A DNA stretch of 64,000 nucleotides, from NCBI GenBank assembly GCA_910578845.1, contig CAJTSL010000012.1:1-64000 (forward strand). Reading direction: 5' to 3'. The DNA is from an uncultured Lachnospiraceae bacterium (GTDB lineage Bacteria > Bacillota > Clostridia > Lachnospirales > Lachnospiraceae). The notes beneath the pieces are model-generated. The model did not search any database. It was not told the DNA's origin and saw only the letters and a list, made by a program, of their open reading frames with translations. Positions 9,170-18,317 of the stretch are shown in pieces (positions within the stretch are counted from its first letter, which is position 1; the number at the start of each line of letters is the position of its first letter). Made by a program: the position numbers and the translations under genes.

Positions 9170-9216
9170 AAAACCCATCTCTTTTACTAATAATAGTATC
9201 AGAAGGATGGGTTTTT
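9170..9216 (+). terminator. Terminator between the BECR-like gene and the AraC gene
   Basis: AAAACCCATC (9170-9179) pairs with GATGGGTTTT (9206-9215), giving a ten-pair stem with T-runs on both strands. It can serve both convergent genes. Confidence 0.75.
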
Positions 9217-9269
9217 GTCAATAGAAAACAGAAGGATTTCAGGACGAGGTTTGGACAAACCCCCGACAA

Positions 9270-10115
9270 CTATTTTCTCACTACAGGTATCCAGACCTCA
9301 TATTGTGCATTTTGCGGGTCTGGGTTTAAATAAACCTCGACATCAGGGGCATTTCCATATTCGTATCCTGAAGTCGGCAGCCATTCTGTCACGATGCGTC
9401 GCTCCAATTCCTGAATAGACTGATTGGCGCCCTCTCCAGAGAATATTGCCCAAGTAGCCGCTGGCACAATATAGTCTTCAAAGTCATTCTTTTCCAGTGA
9501 AGTGGGTACCGCAATATAATATTTCCACGGTTCCGTGTCATTACAAAGGCTGACCCCAAGCACGCCCATAGGTGGCGTGTCCATCATGCTAATTAATTTC
9601 TGTAATGTTCCATTTGTAGATACTTCCTGCCATTTTGTAGGTATGACTGTAAAATTTTTTTCTATATCCTTATGCAACGGTACGGATACGCCTACAATAC
9701 GGAAAGCGTCTTTTGTTTCAATTCGATAATTCATTTCCTCGATTCCTTTGACTGTGATTTTAAATAAGATAGGCGGGAAGGATTTAACGGATACGCCCTC
9801 ATTTTTTACAGCGGATGGGGCGATTCCATGAACAGACTGAAACGCTCTGTTAAATGCTGTGGGGGAACTATATCCGTATTTTCCTGCCACATCAATGATC
9901 TTCATGCCTTTACCCTGTAAATCTACGGCAGCAAGCGACATTTTTCTTCTGCGGATATATTCAGATAGGGGAATCCCTGCCATATAAGTGAACATTCTCT
10001 GAAAATGGTAGGAAGAACAGCAAGCAATTTGCCCAAGCCGCTCATAATCAATTTCTTTTGTCAAATGTTCCTCGATATAACCTATTGCATCATTTAACCT
10101 TTCAATCCATTCCAT
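9270..10115 (-). CDS. AraC family regulator with GyrI-like effector-binding domain
   Basis: Transcription regulator, 281 residues. An N-terminal AraC DNA-binding domain (residues 1-105, with IDYERLGQIACCSSYHFQRMF and IIDVAGKYGYSSPTAFNRAF) is joined to a GyrI-like ligand-binding domain (about 125-281, from MNYRIETKDAFRIVGVSVPL to DVEVYLNPDP). The reversed order, with the DNA-binding domain first, is normal for this subfamily, which usually senses drugs or other hydrophobic compounds. It is divergent from the TetR gene at 10411. The 300 bp between them hold the TetR promoter and operator; I see no clear promoter for this gene. Confidence 0.88.
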   Translation of the reverse strand: MEWIERLNDAIGYIEEHLTKEIDYERLGQIACCSSYHFQRMFTYMAGIPLSEYIRRRKMSLAAVDLQGKGMKIIDVAGKYGYSSPTAFNRAFQSVHGIAPSAVKNEGVSVKSFPPILFKITVKGIEEMNYRIETKDAFRIVGVSVPLHKDIEKNFTVIPTKWQEVSTNGTLQKLISMMDTPPMGVLGVSLCNDTEPWKYYIAVPTSLEKNDFEDYIVPAATWAIFSGEGANQSIQELERRIVTEWLPTSGYEYGNAPDVEVYLNPDPQNAQYEVWIPVVRK

Positions 10116-10332
10116 AACCGAAAATCCTCCTGACAGTTTTTAGTATAGATTATGCGCCTGTTTTATTCCTCGCAATCATTGCACGAAAAAGAGAGGTTTT
10201 AAGCTTTCCCATATAGTATCTCCTATTGTGCCGTTTAGCCAACACCTGTTGTTTCTTTCTCATTTTATCACATCAAGTTTAGTTGTCCTATCATCATTTT
10301 GAATAAAGATGTCATAGAGATGGCAATAGAGA

Positions 10333-10383
10333 TTGACACCTATAGGAACATCATGTTAGAATGATACCGACAGATAGTCGGTA
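10333..10383 (+). promoter_or_regulatory. Promoter and palindromic operator of the TetR gene
   Basis: TTGACA (10333-10338), 18-bp spacer, TAGAAT (10357-10362). Immediately downstream, at the expected transcription start, lies a perfect inverted repeat TACCGAC-AGATA-GTCGGTA (10365-10383). Size and position are typical of a TetR-family autoregulatory operator. Confidence 0.7.
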
Positions 10384-10410
10384 AGAAGCGTAGCAGGAGA
10401 TATATGGCGG

Positions 10411-11037
10411 ATGAGAGTCGTAAAAGAAGCAGAAGAGCGTAAAAATGAGATATTGGACGTTGCGGAACGGTTATTTGCGTCCAAAGGCTTTGACCGTACC
10501 AGTACGAATGATATCTTAGCGGAAATAGGAATTGCAAGGGGAACATTATACTATCATTTCCAGTCAAAAGAAGAAATCCTGGACGCCATGGTCGAGCGGA
10601 TGACAGACCGGCTTGCCAGAAAGGCCAAAGATTTGGCAGGACGGAAAGAAATCCCGGTCTTGCAGCGCCTGACAATGATGATCAAATCTTTGCATGTGAG
10701 CGACGAGTGGGAGAACGGGATCAAGGAACAGATGCATAAACCGCAAAATGCGCTTATGCACCAGAAAATGCAGGAAAGATTATTAGCCACGATGACGCCG
10801 CTTATAACGGGTCTTATTGAAGAAGGCATTGCCCAGGGGATATGCCAGACCGATTACCCGGCAGAGGTGGCGGAGATGACGTTTCTGTATGCGGGTACGG
10901 TATTCGATGATCTGATGGTACATGACGAAGCGGAATGGCAGAAAAAGACAGCAGCGTTTATTTATAATCTGGAACGGCTTTTGAAGATGGAAGAAGGAAG
11001 CATGCAAGAAGCGATAAATCCTCTTTTCCAGGCCTAG
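10411..11037 (+). CDS. TetR/AcrR family transcriptional regulator
   Basis: One-component repressor, 208 residues. Helix-turn-helix at residues 15-55 (ILDVAERLFASKGFDRTSTNDILAEIGIARGTLYYHFQSKEEIL is the region), followed by the variable ligand domain. AGGAGA lies 10 bp before the ATG. An overlapping ATG at 10404 is in another frame. The palindrome at 10365-10383 is probably its own binding site. It precedes the ABC exporter genes at 11403 and 13844 in the same direction, so it probably controls them as well, although 365 bp separate them. Confidence 0.9.
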   Translation: MRVVKEAEERKNEILDVAERLFASKGFDRTSTNDILAEIGIARGTLYYHFQSKEEILDAMVERMTDRLARKAKDLAGRKEIPVLQRLTMMIKSLHVSDEWENGIKEQMHKPQNALMHQKMQERLLATMTPLITGLIEEGIAQGICQTDYPAEVAEMTFLYAGTVFDDLMVHDEAEWQKKTAAFIYNLERLLKMEEGSMQEAINPLFQA

Positions 11038-11100
11038 ATTGAAAGATCATGCGGATGCACTGATTCTTTAATCGGCAATTTGAGTTAGAGCCTGAAATAT

Positions 11101-11160
11101 GCTTTGATCGCGGTTGGGAGTTTGAGATTTCGGACGCGTGTCATCGCAGTAAACTGCACT
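11101..11160 (+). repeat. Second dispersed repeat family, copy 1
   Basis: Aligns without gaps to 26976-27035 at about 42 of 57 positions, sharing the exact core GCGTGTCATCG. Both copies are intergenic and upstream of a transcription unit. The surrounding 11038-11402 gap otherwise holds only the half-site at 11347 and no gene. Confidence 0.5.
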
Positions 11161-11346
11161 GTCATGGGGGATCAGAATGAAAGCAGAGGAAGATTCCCTT
11201 TTGTTTTTATCTCTAACTGACAGGCAATCGGTCTAGAAAAGCCAAGGCTTTGTTACACAAAACGGGAACCGGATGCAGAAGAAATATAAATATTTCGGCA
11301 ACTCCCCACTCTATTTATTCATTTTGTCCAAATTCTGGTTATGAAG

Positions 11347-11370
11347 AGGGAGTTTCACAATTATCTAAAT
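11347..11370 (+). repeat. Half-site of the dispersed palindromic repeat
   Basis: AGTTTCACAATTATCTAAAT (11351-11370) is a decayed version of the arm AGTTTCGCAATCRCCTAA. It lies about 33 bp before the permease start codon, as in other members. Confidence 0.45.
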
Positions 11371-11402
11371 TATAAGAAAAGGAAAGACAGCAGGGAAAAA
11401 CG

Positions 11403-13763
11403 ATGATCATAAAGCTGATAATGAATGATATCAAACAAAATAAGCTCTTCTCCGGTATGGCAGTCTTTTTCATGGCGATATCTTCTATGCTGACAGTCTT
11501 AACGGTATTGTTATTCTCCGGGTTATTGGGCGCAATAGATGGGTTGATGGGCAAAGCGCAGGTTCCTGACTATATGCAGATGCATGCGGGAACATTGGAA
11601 CCTGTGGAAATCTCCCATTTCGTGGGGCAGCATGAGGAAATCAGGGACTGGCAGATTTGCCGTTTTCTCAATCTTGATAACAGCCGAATCACGCTTGGGG
11701 GTCATAGCCTGGCGGACAGTACGCAGGATAATGGTTTATCCGTACAGGGAGAGCGGTTTGATTATTTACTGGATCAAAGGAATGATAAACCCAGAGTGTT
11801 ACCAGGAGAGGTTTATGTCCCAAGCTGTTATCGTATTCAATATAGCCTGGCGGTTGGGGATCTGATGGAAATCGGAGAGCAGGAACTTGTGATCGCAGGT
11901 TTTCTCCGGGATGCACAGATGAGTTCCATGATGGCCTCTTCGAAACGCTTCCTCGTAAGCGAGGCTGACTATGAGAGAATACGGCAGCAGGATGGCAGGA
12001 ATGCAGGCGTGAGCAGTGCAGGCAGTACATATCATATTATGCAGGAGGAATATTTGATAGAGTTTCTGTTGCGGGATGGGACGGATACGAATGCTTTTGG
12101 CAGCGCGTATGCAGCGGCAGGCCTTCCTGCAAACGGGCCGGCGATTACGAAACCGCTCGTACGCATGATGAATGCCTTATCGGATGGGACGATGGGATTT
12201 ATCATTTTTCTTGCGAGTATCGTCGTGTTATTAATTTCTATACTATGTATTTGTTTCATGCTATCACTGCAACTGGAGCGGGACAGGAAAGATGTGGGGA
12301 TGTTAAAGGCGCTTGGGGTTGGGAAAGTACAAATCCGACGGCTGTATATGGCGAAATATCTTGTGTTTGCCGTTTGTGGGGCAGGGGCAGGCTTTCTGGC
12401 GGCTGTTTTGCTTAGTTCGCCTTTAGAGAGGCAGATACGGGAATTGTATGGTGAGCCGGATAGTGGCTTGCAAGCAATTATTTCCGGGATGGCAGCCATA
12501 GCCGTAACAGAGGGGATCTTTCTTTTCTTTATCTTACAGTTTTTGAAGAGAGTAGAGCGGCTATCTGCCTTGGAGGCGTTATTCTCTTCGCGTGAACAGG
12601 GCAGGAAAGCCGGATGGAAGCAGAGTTTGTTGGTTGGATTTGTAGCGTTTGCCTGTATTTTCTTAGTATTAATCCCACAGAACTTATATACTACGATGTC
12701 CGACCCGGCATTTGTCAGTTATATGGGGATTGGGAATAGCGATATCCGCATGGATGTGCGGCAGACAGCGGACATTGAAGGGAGAACGGAGAGGATGTGC
12801 GTGGCGCTGGGAGAGGATGTCCGGATTTTAAAATATGTCGCATTGTACACAAAATCCTGTATGGTAGTCCTACCGGATGGAAGAACATCCCATTTCCATG
12901 TAGAAACGGGCAATCATACTATATTTCCGGTTAATTACTTAGAAGGAGAGCCCCCGGTAGGAGAAAAGGAGATTGCCTTGTCGTCTATGAATGCGGAAGA
13001 AATGGGACTGTCCGTTGGGGATAGGCTGCGGCTTCTTACGAATGGGGAAGAGACGGATTATACCGTCTGCGGTATTTATGCCGATATTACAAACGGCGGT
13101 AAGACGGCGAAAGCATATCAGGTTGGGGAAGAAGCGCCGGTCGTATGGAGCGTTCTGTATGTATCGTTCAAGGATGATGCTTTCGGGGGGATTTTTTCCA
13201 GGGACGGTTCTGTAGAGGAAGACTCTTCCAAAGGTGAGTTATCCAGGGAATCTGTCGCAAAAGAAGCATGGATGGAGCAGTATAGGCGGATGGGAGCGGA
13301 TGTAATTGATATCGCGGATTATGTGAAGGGCACTTATGGGCAGACATTGGAACAGATTTCCCTAGCGTCTAAAGTCGCGTTTGGCGCTGCCATATCGGTG
13401 CTTGTCTTAGTCGTTGTATTGTTCATGCGGTTAATTGTAGAGCAAAGGCGTTATTCGCTCTCTTTATATAAGGCGCTCGGCTTTACGGCATGGGATATAA
13501 AGCGCCGATATTTTATCAAAGGGATGCTTCCGGTGGCCATAGGGATCGTGGCGGGATTTCTTCTTGGGAATGCGTACGGAGAAGGCATTTGTGGGATTGT
13601 CTTACAGTCATTTGGCGCAGAGCGTTTCCGCTTTGTCATAGATTTGGCAGAGGTATCCTGGATTGTCTTTTGGTTGTTGCTAACGGCTATGGCGGCGGTA
13701 TGGGCTGGGATAGCGGAAATTAGGAGAATCAAGGCTTGCGAGTGCTTAAGCGGACAGGATTAA
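11403..13763 (+). CDS. ABC transporter permease, large FtsX-like type
   Basis: Membrane subunit of an ABC exporter, 786 residues. A first helix at residues 15-45 is followed by an extracytoplasmic region, a three-helix FtsX block (about 258-385, with the MLKALGVGKVQIRRLYMAKY coupling segment), a second extracytoplasmic region, and a second FtsX block at the C-terminus (about 655-780, with SLYKALGFTAWDIKRRYFIKG). Two FtsX units in one chain suggest that this polypeptide alone can form the permease with the ATPase at 13844. Such systems export lipids, peptides or antimicrobials; the substrate is not evident. The upstream TetR gene is the likely regulator. Confidence 0.88.
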   Translation: MIIKLIMNDIKQNKLFSGMAVFFMAISSMLTVLTVLLFSGLLGAIDGLMGKAQVPDYMQMHAGTLEPVEISHFVGQHEEIRDWQICRFLNLDNSRITLGGHSLADSTQDNGLSVQGERFDYLLDQRNDKPRVLPGEVYVPSCYRIQYSLAVGDLMEIGEQELVIAGFLRDAQMSSMMASSKRFLVSEADYERIRQQDGRNAGVSSAGSTYHIMQEEYLIEFLLRDGTDTNAFGSAYAAAGLPANGPAITKPLVRMMNALSDGTMGFIIFLASIVVLLISILCICFMLSLQLERDRKDVGMLKALGVGKVQIRRLYMAKYLVFAVCGAGAGFLAAVLLSSPLERQIRELYGEPDSGLQAIISGMAAIAVTEGIFLFFILQFLKRVERLSALEALFSSREQGRKAGWKQSLLVGFVAFACIFLVLIPQNLYTTMSDPAFVSYMGIGNSDIRMDVRQTADIEGRTERMCVALGEDVRILKYVALYTKSCMVVLPDGRTSHFHVETGNHTIFPVNYLEGEPPVGEKEIALSSMNAEEMGLSVGDRLRLLTNGEETDYTVCGIYADITNGGKTAKAYQVGEEAPVVWSVLYVSFKDDAFGGIFSRDGSVEEDSSKGELSRESVAKEAWMEQYRRMGADVIDIADYVKGTYGQTLEQISLASKVAFGAAISVLVLVVVLFMRLIVEQRRYSLSLYKALGFTAWDIKRRYFIKGMLPVAIGIVAGFLLGNAYGEGICGIVLQSFGAERFRFVIDLAEVSWIVFWLLLTAMAAVWAGIAEIRRIKACECLSGQD

Positions 13764-13843
13764 TGGGAGCAGGACATGCCATGGTGGGGATGCGTCAAGG
13801 CATATAGGCTGGCAGGATGGAAGGCAGACGGAGGATTTGTATA

Positions 13844-14620
13844 ATGGATGGATTACTGAAAGTAGAGAGTTTGCGTAAAGGGCAGATCCTGGATAACGTA
13901 TCGTTTGAAGTGAAACCAGGTGAGATGCTGGCAATTATGGGGCCGTCCGGTTCCGGGAAATCGACGCTTCTATATCAGGTAGCGGGCATGGATGAGCCTT
14001 CTAGCGGGAAAGTGTGGCTTGGGGACACGGAGATTACCGGCTTATCCGAAGATGGAAAGGCGAAGCTCCGTCTGCATCGTATGGGATTTGTATTCCAACA
14101 GATGAATATGATGGCGAATCTGAATCTGCTGGACAATATATTGCTGCCGGCAATGCAGGCGAGACGGAAAACCTACAGCAATATGACGGGGCGTCAAGGC
14201 GAAAGCAGAATGACAAAGAGCGAATTGGAGATAAAGGCTCAAAGACTCATGCAGAAGTTTGGTATTGCTAATCTGGGGAGCCGTAAGATCACGCAGGTCT
14301 CCGGAGGGCAGTTGCAGCGCGCATGTATCTGTAGGAGCATGATGAATGCGCCAGAAATCTTATTTGCAGATGAACCGACCGGAGCTTTGAATAAGAGCGC
14401 CGCACAAGAGGTCATGGAGGTGTTGCTTGGGTTAAACCGTGAAGGGGTTACGATCCTGATGGTGACTCACGATAGCAAGGTCGCAAGCTGTTGCGACAGG
14501 ATACTGTATTTACTGGATGGACGCATCTGCGGGGAACTGGTGATGGGCAAACCAAAGCCGGATTGTCAAAAGCAAAGAGAAGAGAAAGTGAACAATTGGC
14601 TGATGGGAATGGGATGGTGA
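13844..14620 (+). CDS. ABC transporter ATP-binding protein
   Basis: Cytoplasmic ATPase partner of the permease at 11403, 258 residues, LolD/MacB class. Walker A GPSGSGKST (about residues 36-44), signature SGGQLQRA, Walker B LFADEPTGAL and the switch histidine in MVTHDSK are all present. Start at ATG 13844 because GGAGG lies 9 bp upstream; the frame is open to 13817 without a ribosome site. A 30-residue insertion with basic character follows the Q-loop region (ARRKTYSNMTGRQGESRMTK). Confidence 0.9.
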   Translation: MDGLLKVESLRKGQILDNVSFEVKPGEMLAIMGPSGSGKSTLLYQVAGMDEPSSGKVWLGDTEITGLSEDGKAKLRLHRMGFVFQQMNMMANLNLLDNILLPAMQARRKTYSNMTGRQGESRMTKSELEIKAQRLMQKFGIANLGSRKITQVSGGQLQRACICRSMMNAPEILFADEPTGALNKSAAQEVMEVLLGLNREGVTILMVTHDSKVASCCDRILYLLDGRICGELVMGKPKPDCQKQREEKVNNWLMGMGW

Positions 14621-14727
14621 GAGATTGTCATGGAGATGGGGTTTAGACTTACTGAAACGGCGGCAAGGAAAGCGCAACATTTTGGGGCATAGGGAAAACT
14701 TGGATGTAAGCCGTGATAGAATATGAC

Positions 14728-14756
14728 TTGTTTTGTATGAATTGGCATATTATAAT
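14728..14756 (+). promoter_or_regulatory. Promoter upstream of the YesN/YesM operon
   Basis: TTGTTT (14728-14733), 17-bp spacer, TATAAT (14751-14756). Transcription would begin near 14763, ahead of the hairpin and terminator described next. Confidence 0.5.
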
Positions 14757-14762
14757 TGTAAA

Positions 14763-14848
14763 AAGGTTTCCATTGACCTTACGGCATCAGGCCGTAGAAG
14801 AGATGAAATGCACTGTGTGGGAAGCTTAGCCTTCCCACCTTTTTTCTT
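14763..14848 (+). ncRNA. Candidate short leader or small RNA ending at a terminator
   Basis: Between the promoter at 14728 and the response-regulator gene lies an approximately 85-nt segment with a hairpin TACGGC-ATCAG-GCCGTA (14780-14796) and then a terminator: GTGGGAAG (14817-14824) with CTTCCCAC (14831-14838) followed by CTTTTTTC. It could be an independent small RNA or an attenuator of the operon. I recognise no known riboswitch class. A half-site of the palindromic repeat (TTTTGCAATCGCCTG, 14893-14907) follows. Confidence 0.4.
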
Positions 14849-14933
14849 TAGAGTCTGTTCATTTTGAGCGGGTTTGTGGCATGAGATAGCTGTTTTGCAA
14901 TCGCCTGTTTGATATGCTAATAAGGAGAACAAA

Positions 14934-16472
14934 ATGTATCGTATTTTACTTGTGGACGATGAATCAAGAGAACGGAATGGGATCGAGAAATTAATTAAGA
15001 AATATCAGTATGCATTAGAAGTATATCAGGCGTCAGATGGAAAAGAGGCGCTGGAAACGATGCGGCGCATACAGATTGATATCTTGCTTACGGATATTAA
15101 GATGCCGGTCATGACGGGGATGGAGCTTATTGAGCAGGTACATAAGAGCGGATGGAGCCCTGTCTGTATCATCTATAGCGCCTATGGAGAGTTTGAATAT
15201 GCCCAGAGCGCCATTTCGCTTGGCGTGATGCAGTATCTTCTAAAGCCGATCAAACTAGAGGAATTCAGGAACTTATTTGATAAGGTGCTTTCTATTTGCG
15301 ATACGAAGAAGAAACAGCAGATTGAGAATGAGATCTTACAAAAGACATTGCAAACGGTTGAGAATACGAGAGTTTATCGTCAGATTCTGCGTTATCTAGA
15401 GATGGAGACAGATTCTGTCGCAGAAGAAATGGCATCCATTTTTGGCGGTGGGGAAGTAGTGCCTATGATCTTGTCCAGCTACTCTTATCTGTTTGCAAGG
15501 TATTGGGAGCATTATGAAAGCGATTTAAATGAATTATTCCAATCGGAGGCTGTCATTATTAATAAAGATGACACACAGACGCTTTTAATCGTGCCAGGAG
15601 AAGCGTTAAAGACATGGAAGAAAGCGGAGGAAGTTTGTGAAAAGCTGATTTCGATGTCCCGTAAAGAATATCAATCGGAAATTTTCATCGTAGCCGGTGG
15701 GTTTTGTAGCACGCCCAGGGAGCTGCGGGGAGAATACCGTAAGATGTTAGAGCAGCTAGACTATCAGTTCTTTGTCTCGGAAAGTACTTATTTTCTTAGC
15801 AATCAGATTGGATTTATTAAGAAGCAAAGCGATATGCTCTCCTTATATTTTAAAAAGGTAGAAACTTGTGCCAGGCTGGAAGATTTTGAGGGGATGAAGA
15901 AGGAATTTGATAAAGCGTTCGCCTATATCGAAGCGGGAGTAGGTTTTAGTTCCGTCTATGTGAAGTATACATTTTCCGAGGGGATCAAGAAATGCTGTGA
16001 AATCTTGAATAAGAAAGAGCGGATGATGGAAGTCGTAGAGGACATTTATGGATCAAATTCTATCCAGCAGGTGAAAAATGCGGTGTTCAGGCTATTGGAT
16101 GATTTGATGAAAACACAGGGGGACAGATGCGAGGAAAGCCGTCTCGTCCTGCTTGCGAAGGAATTCATACAGGAGCATTATAAAGAATGTACGCTCAGTG
16201 TTGCTGCGGTATCGGACGAGCTTCATATTACAGCAGCATATTTAAGCACACTGTTTAAAGTAGAAACGGGACTCAACATTGTGAAATATATATCCAATTA
16301 TCGGATAGAGAAAGCGAAGGAGCTGCTTGCGACTACCAATATCAGAGTAGGTGACGTGGCGGAGCAGGTAGGATATCTGAATGCGTCCTATTTTATTTCA
16401 TTGTTCCGAAATCACACTGGATATAGTCCTGCTAAGTATAGAGAGAGGGTCTTAAATGAAACGGACATCTGA
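14934..16472 (+). CDS. Response regulator, YesN type (receiver plus AraC DNA-binding domain)
   Basis: Cytoplasmic response regulator, 512 residues. Receiver domain at 1-120, with phospho-acceptor Asp in DILLTDIKMP near residue 55 and acidic pair VDDE at the start. A central region has no recognised domain. The AraC-type helix-turn-helix domain is at about 405-510 (CTLSVAAVSDELHITAAYLSTLFKVETG, IRVGDVAEQVGYLNASYFISLF). It overlaps the kinase gene by 17 bp, so the two are translationally coupled. Together they should switch on the downstream sugar-uptake genes. Confidence 0.92.
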   Translation: MYRILLVDDESRERNGIEKLIKKYQYALEVYQASDGKEALETMRRIQIDILLTDIKMPVMTGMELIEQVHKSGWSPVCIIYSAYGEFEYAQSAISLGVMQYLLKPIKLEEFRNLFDKVLSICDTKKKQQIENEILQKTLQTVENTRVYRQILRYLEMETDSVAEEMASIFGGGEVVPMILSSYSYLFARYWEHYESDLNELFQSEAVIINKDDTQTLLIVPGEALKTWKKAEEVCEKLISMSRKEYQSEIFIVAGGFCSTPRELRGEYRKMLEQLDYQFFVSESTYFLSNQIGFIKKQSDMLSLYFKKVETCARLEDFEGMKKEFDKAFAYIEAGVGFSSVYVKYTFSEGIKKCCEILNKKERMMEVVEDIYGSNSIQQVKNAVFRLLDDLMKTQGDRCEESRLVLLAKEFIQEHYKECTLSVAAVSDELHITAAYLSTLFKVETGLNIVKYISNYRIEKAKELLATTNIRVGDVAEQVGYLNASYFISLFRNHTGYSPAKYRERVLNETDI

Positions 16473-18216
16473 GAAATCGTTTTTGCGGCAGTTGATACAG
16501 TCTTTTATTTTTGTGATTATGATACCGGTTCTTTGTCTGGGCGGCTATACATTCTATGCTGCCCATAATTATATCCGTGAGCAGCGTATTGCGGAAGCGG
16601 TCAGCTTGATTAAGCAAAACCAGCGGGAGTTAGATAGCTGGGCAAAGCAGTGCGAGACTTCTGTCCGTTATCTGACGGCAAATTATACGTTACAAGAGTT
16701 TTTGCAGATGGATGAAAGCCAATATGTAGCGGTGAACCAGAGTGCGAGAATCGTCAGCACAGTGCTTTATGGCGTGCTTTTGTCAACGCAGGATTATGAG
16801 AAGATAACGGTTTATACGGATAAGGAATTCAATTGCATGTCAAGGCTTTTGAAGAATACACAGGAGGTAGAGCAAGAAACGTGGTATCAGGATATTCTGG
16901 AAGTCACCGGGACATACTGGTGGTATCAGGATGGGCATTTTTATGTAGGAAAGAAAATCGTGACCTCTTATCCGGTGAAAGTAATCGGAGTGCTGGTCAT
17001 TGAGATGAAAGAAGATATTTTTGACAAGAGCTTTTCCATGCTGGAACATATGCCTGTCAAAATGAGGCTAAAGTGCGAAGAAGTGTCGTTTTATGAATAC
17101 ATGACAGAGGCATATAGAGAGGAAAGGATAGAAAGCGACGAAGGCAAAGAAAGCGGCGAAGGCAAAGAAAGCGACGAAGGCAAAGAAAGCAGCGAAGGCA
17201 AAGAAACCGGGGATAACAAAGAGAATAGAAATAACAAAGAAAACGGGCTGCTCCAGGAACTCTCATGGGGAAATACAGGGTGGGTGTTAGAGTACGAGGT
17301 GGACGAAAGTTATTATGAGCAAAGAGACGGCATTGCCCTATGGCTTCCTATGGTGGTGATTGGCATTGTTCTCGTATTGGCGCTTTTATGTATGCGCTTG
17401 CTTGCCAGTTTTTTGGTCAAAGATTTAAAGGCACTGGTAGCAGCCGTAAACGAGGTGCAAAGCGGCAATCTGGATGTGGAATTTAAACTGTCAGGCACGC
17501 GTGAAATCCGTATCCTGGAAAAGAGCATCGGCAGTATGCTGCATCGGATTAAGCAACTGATCCATCAGGTCTATGAAAAAGAGATAGAAAGCCAGAAATT
17601 GGAATTGAACCTCCTACAGTCGAAGATCAGCCCACATTTCTTATATAATAACCTATCTATGATCAATTGGATGGCAATTGACTGCGGAGAAGATAAAATA
17701 TCTGATATTGTAACGGAAATGGCAGCTTTCTACCGGACGGCGCTCAATAAGGGCAAGACCGTGGATCGATTATGCGTAGAACTGGATAATATAAAGGCAT
17801 ATGTGAACCTGGTCTTATATGCCAGGGAAGTACCGTTTACAGTTGCCTATGATATTGACGAAACGCTTTTGGATGTCAGGGTTCCTACTTTTATCTTGCA
17901 GCCGCTTGTGGAAAATGCGATTGAGCATGGCATTGACCAGTTAGGAGAAGAGGCGGGGAAGCTTATAATAACGGCGGAGGGCGAAGCACAAGAACTTTTC
18001 CTGAAAGTCTATGATAATGGTAAAGCGTTGTATCAAAGGATAGGAAAAGGGATGCTTGCCAGAAAAGAATACGGGTATGGGACCGGAAATGTAGACAGGA
18101 GGATACAGCTTATGTTTGGCACGGCATATGGTTTGGAAATTTATGCAGACGAAAAGGGGACGATGGCTATTATACATTTGAAAAAACCGAATGACGGAGA
18201 AATCATAAATATATAA
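16456..18216 (+). CDS. Sensor histidine kinase, YesM type, with repeat-expanded extracellular loop
   Basis: Membrane kinase, 586 residues: transmembrane helix near 13-35, extracellular sensor, second helix near 292-315, HAMP linker, then His_kinase domain with His394 in SKISPHFLYNN and an ATPase domain (LVENAIEHGI, then YGYGTGNVDRRI). Just before the second helix the extracellular part contains six hexapeptides of the type ESDEGK coded by 18-bp repeats, making an acidic, lysine-rich flexible spacer about 45 residues long. Partner of the response regulator in the overlapping gene; the stimulus is presumably an extracellular glycan fragment bound by the adjacent lipoprotein. Confidence 0.92.
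   Translation: MKRTSEKSFLRQLIQSFIFVIMIPVLCLGGYTFYAAHNYIREQRIAEAVSLIKQNQRELDSWAKQCETSVRYLTANYTLQEFLQMDESQYVAVNQSARIVSTVLYGVLLSTQDYEKITVYTDKEFNCMSRLLKNTQEVEQETWYQDILEVTGTYWWYQDGHFYVGKKIVTSYPVKVIGVLVIEMKEDIFDKSFSMLEHMPVKMRLKCEEVSFYEYMTEAYREERIESDEGKESGEGKESDEGKESSEGKETGDNKENRNNKENGLLQELSWGNTGWVLEYEVDESYYEQRDGIALWLPMVVIGIVLVLALLCMRLLASFLVKDLKALVAAVNEVQSGNLDVEFKLSGTREIRILEKSIGSMLHRIKQLIHQVYEKEIESQKLELNLLQSKISPHFLYNNLSMINWMAIDCGEDKISDIVTEMAAFYRTALNKGKTVDRLCVELDNIKAYVNLVLYAREVPFTVAYDIDETLLDVRVPTFILQPLVENAIEHGIDQLGEEAGKLIITAEGEAQELFLKVYDNGKALYQRIGKGMLARKEYGYGTGNVDRRIQLMFGTAYGLEIYADEKGTMAIIHLKKPNDGEIINI
17131..17238 (+). repeat. Six 18-bp tandem repeats inside the kinase gene
   Basis: Units at 17131, 17149, 17167, 17185, 17203 and 17221. 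The first four differ at one or two bases (GAAAGCGACGAAGGCAAA and variants, ESDEGK/ESGEGK/ESSEGK); the last two are more diverged (ETGDNK, ENRNNK). All stay in frame. Confidence 0.9.
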
Positions 18217-18317
18217 AAAAAGTGATATAGATTCAAAAAACTTTGGATAGGAATCAGATCCCGTTCCTTTTACAATAAAATCATACAGTAAATGAAGAAT
18301 ATAAAGGAGAGGGTCAT

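Noticed and set aside
12032..12499. Open frame of 155 codons on the minus strand inside the ABC permease
   Set aside because: Lies wholly opposite a well-supported membrane protein; composition is that of an antisense shadow.
11403..14620. Considered as a BceAB-type bacitracin resistance module
   Set aside because: The permease has a different architecture (two FtsX blocks and large loops in 786 residues without the Bce topology), and the adjacent regulator is TetR, not a BceRS pair.
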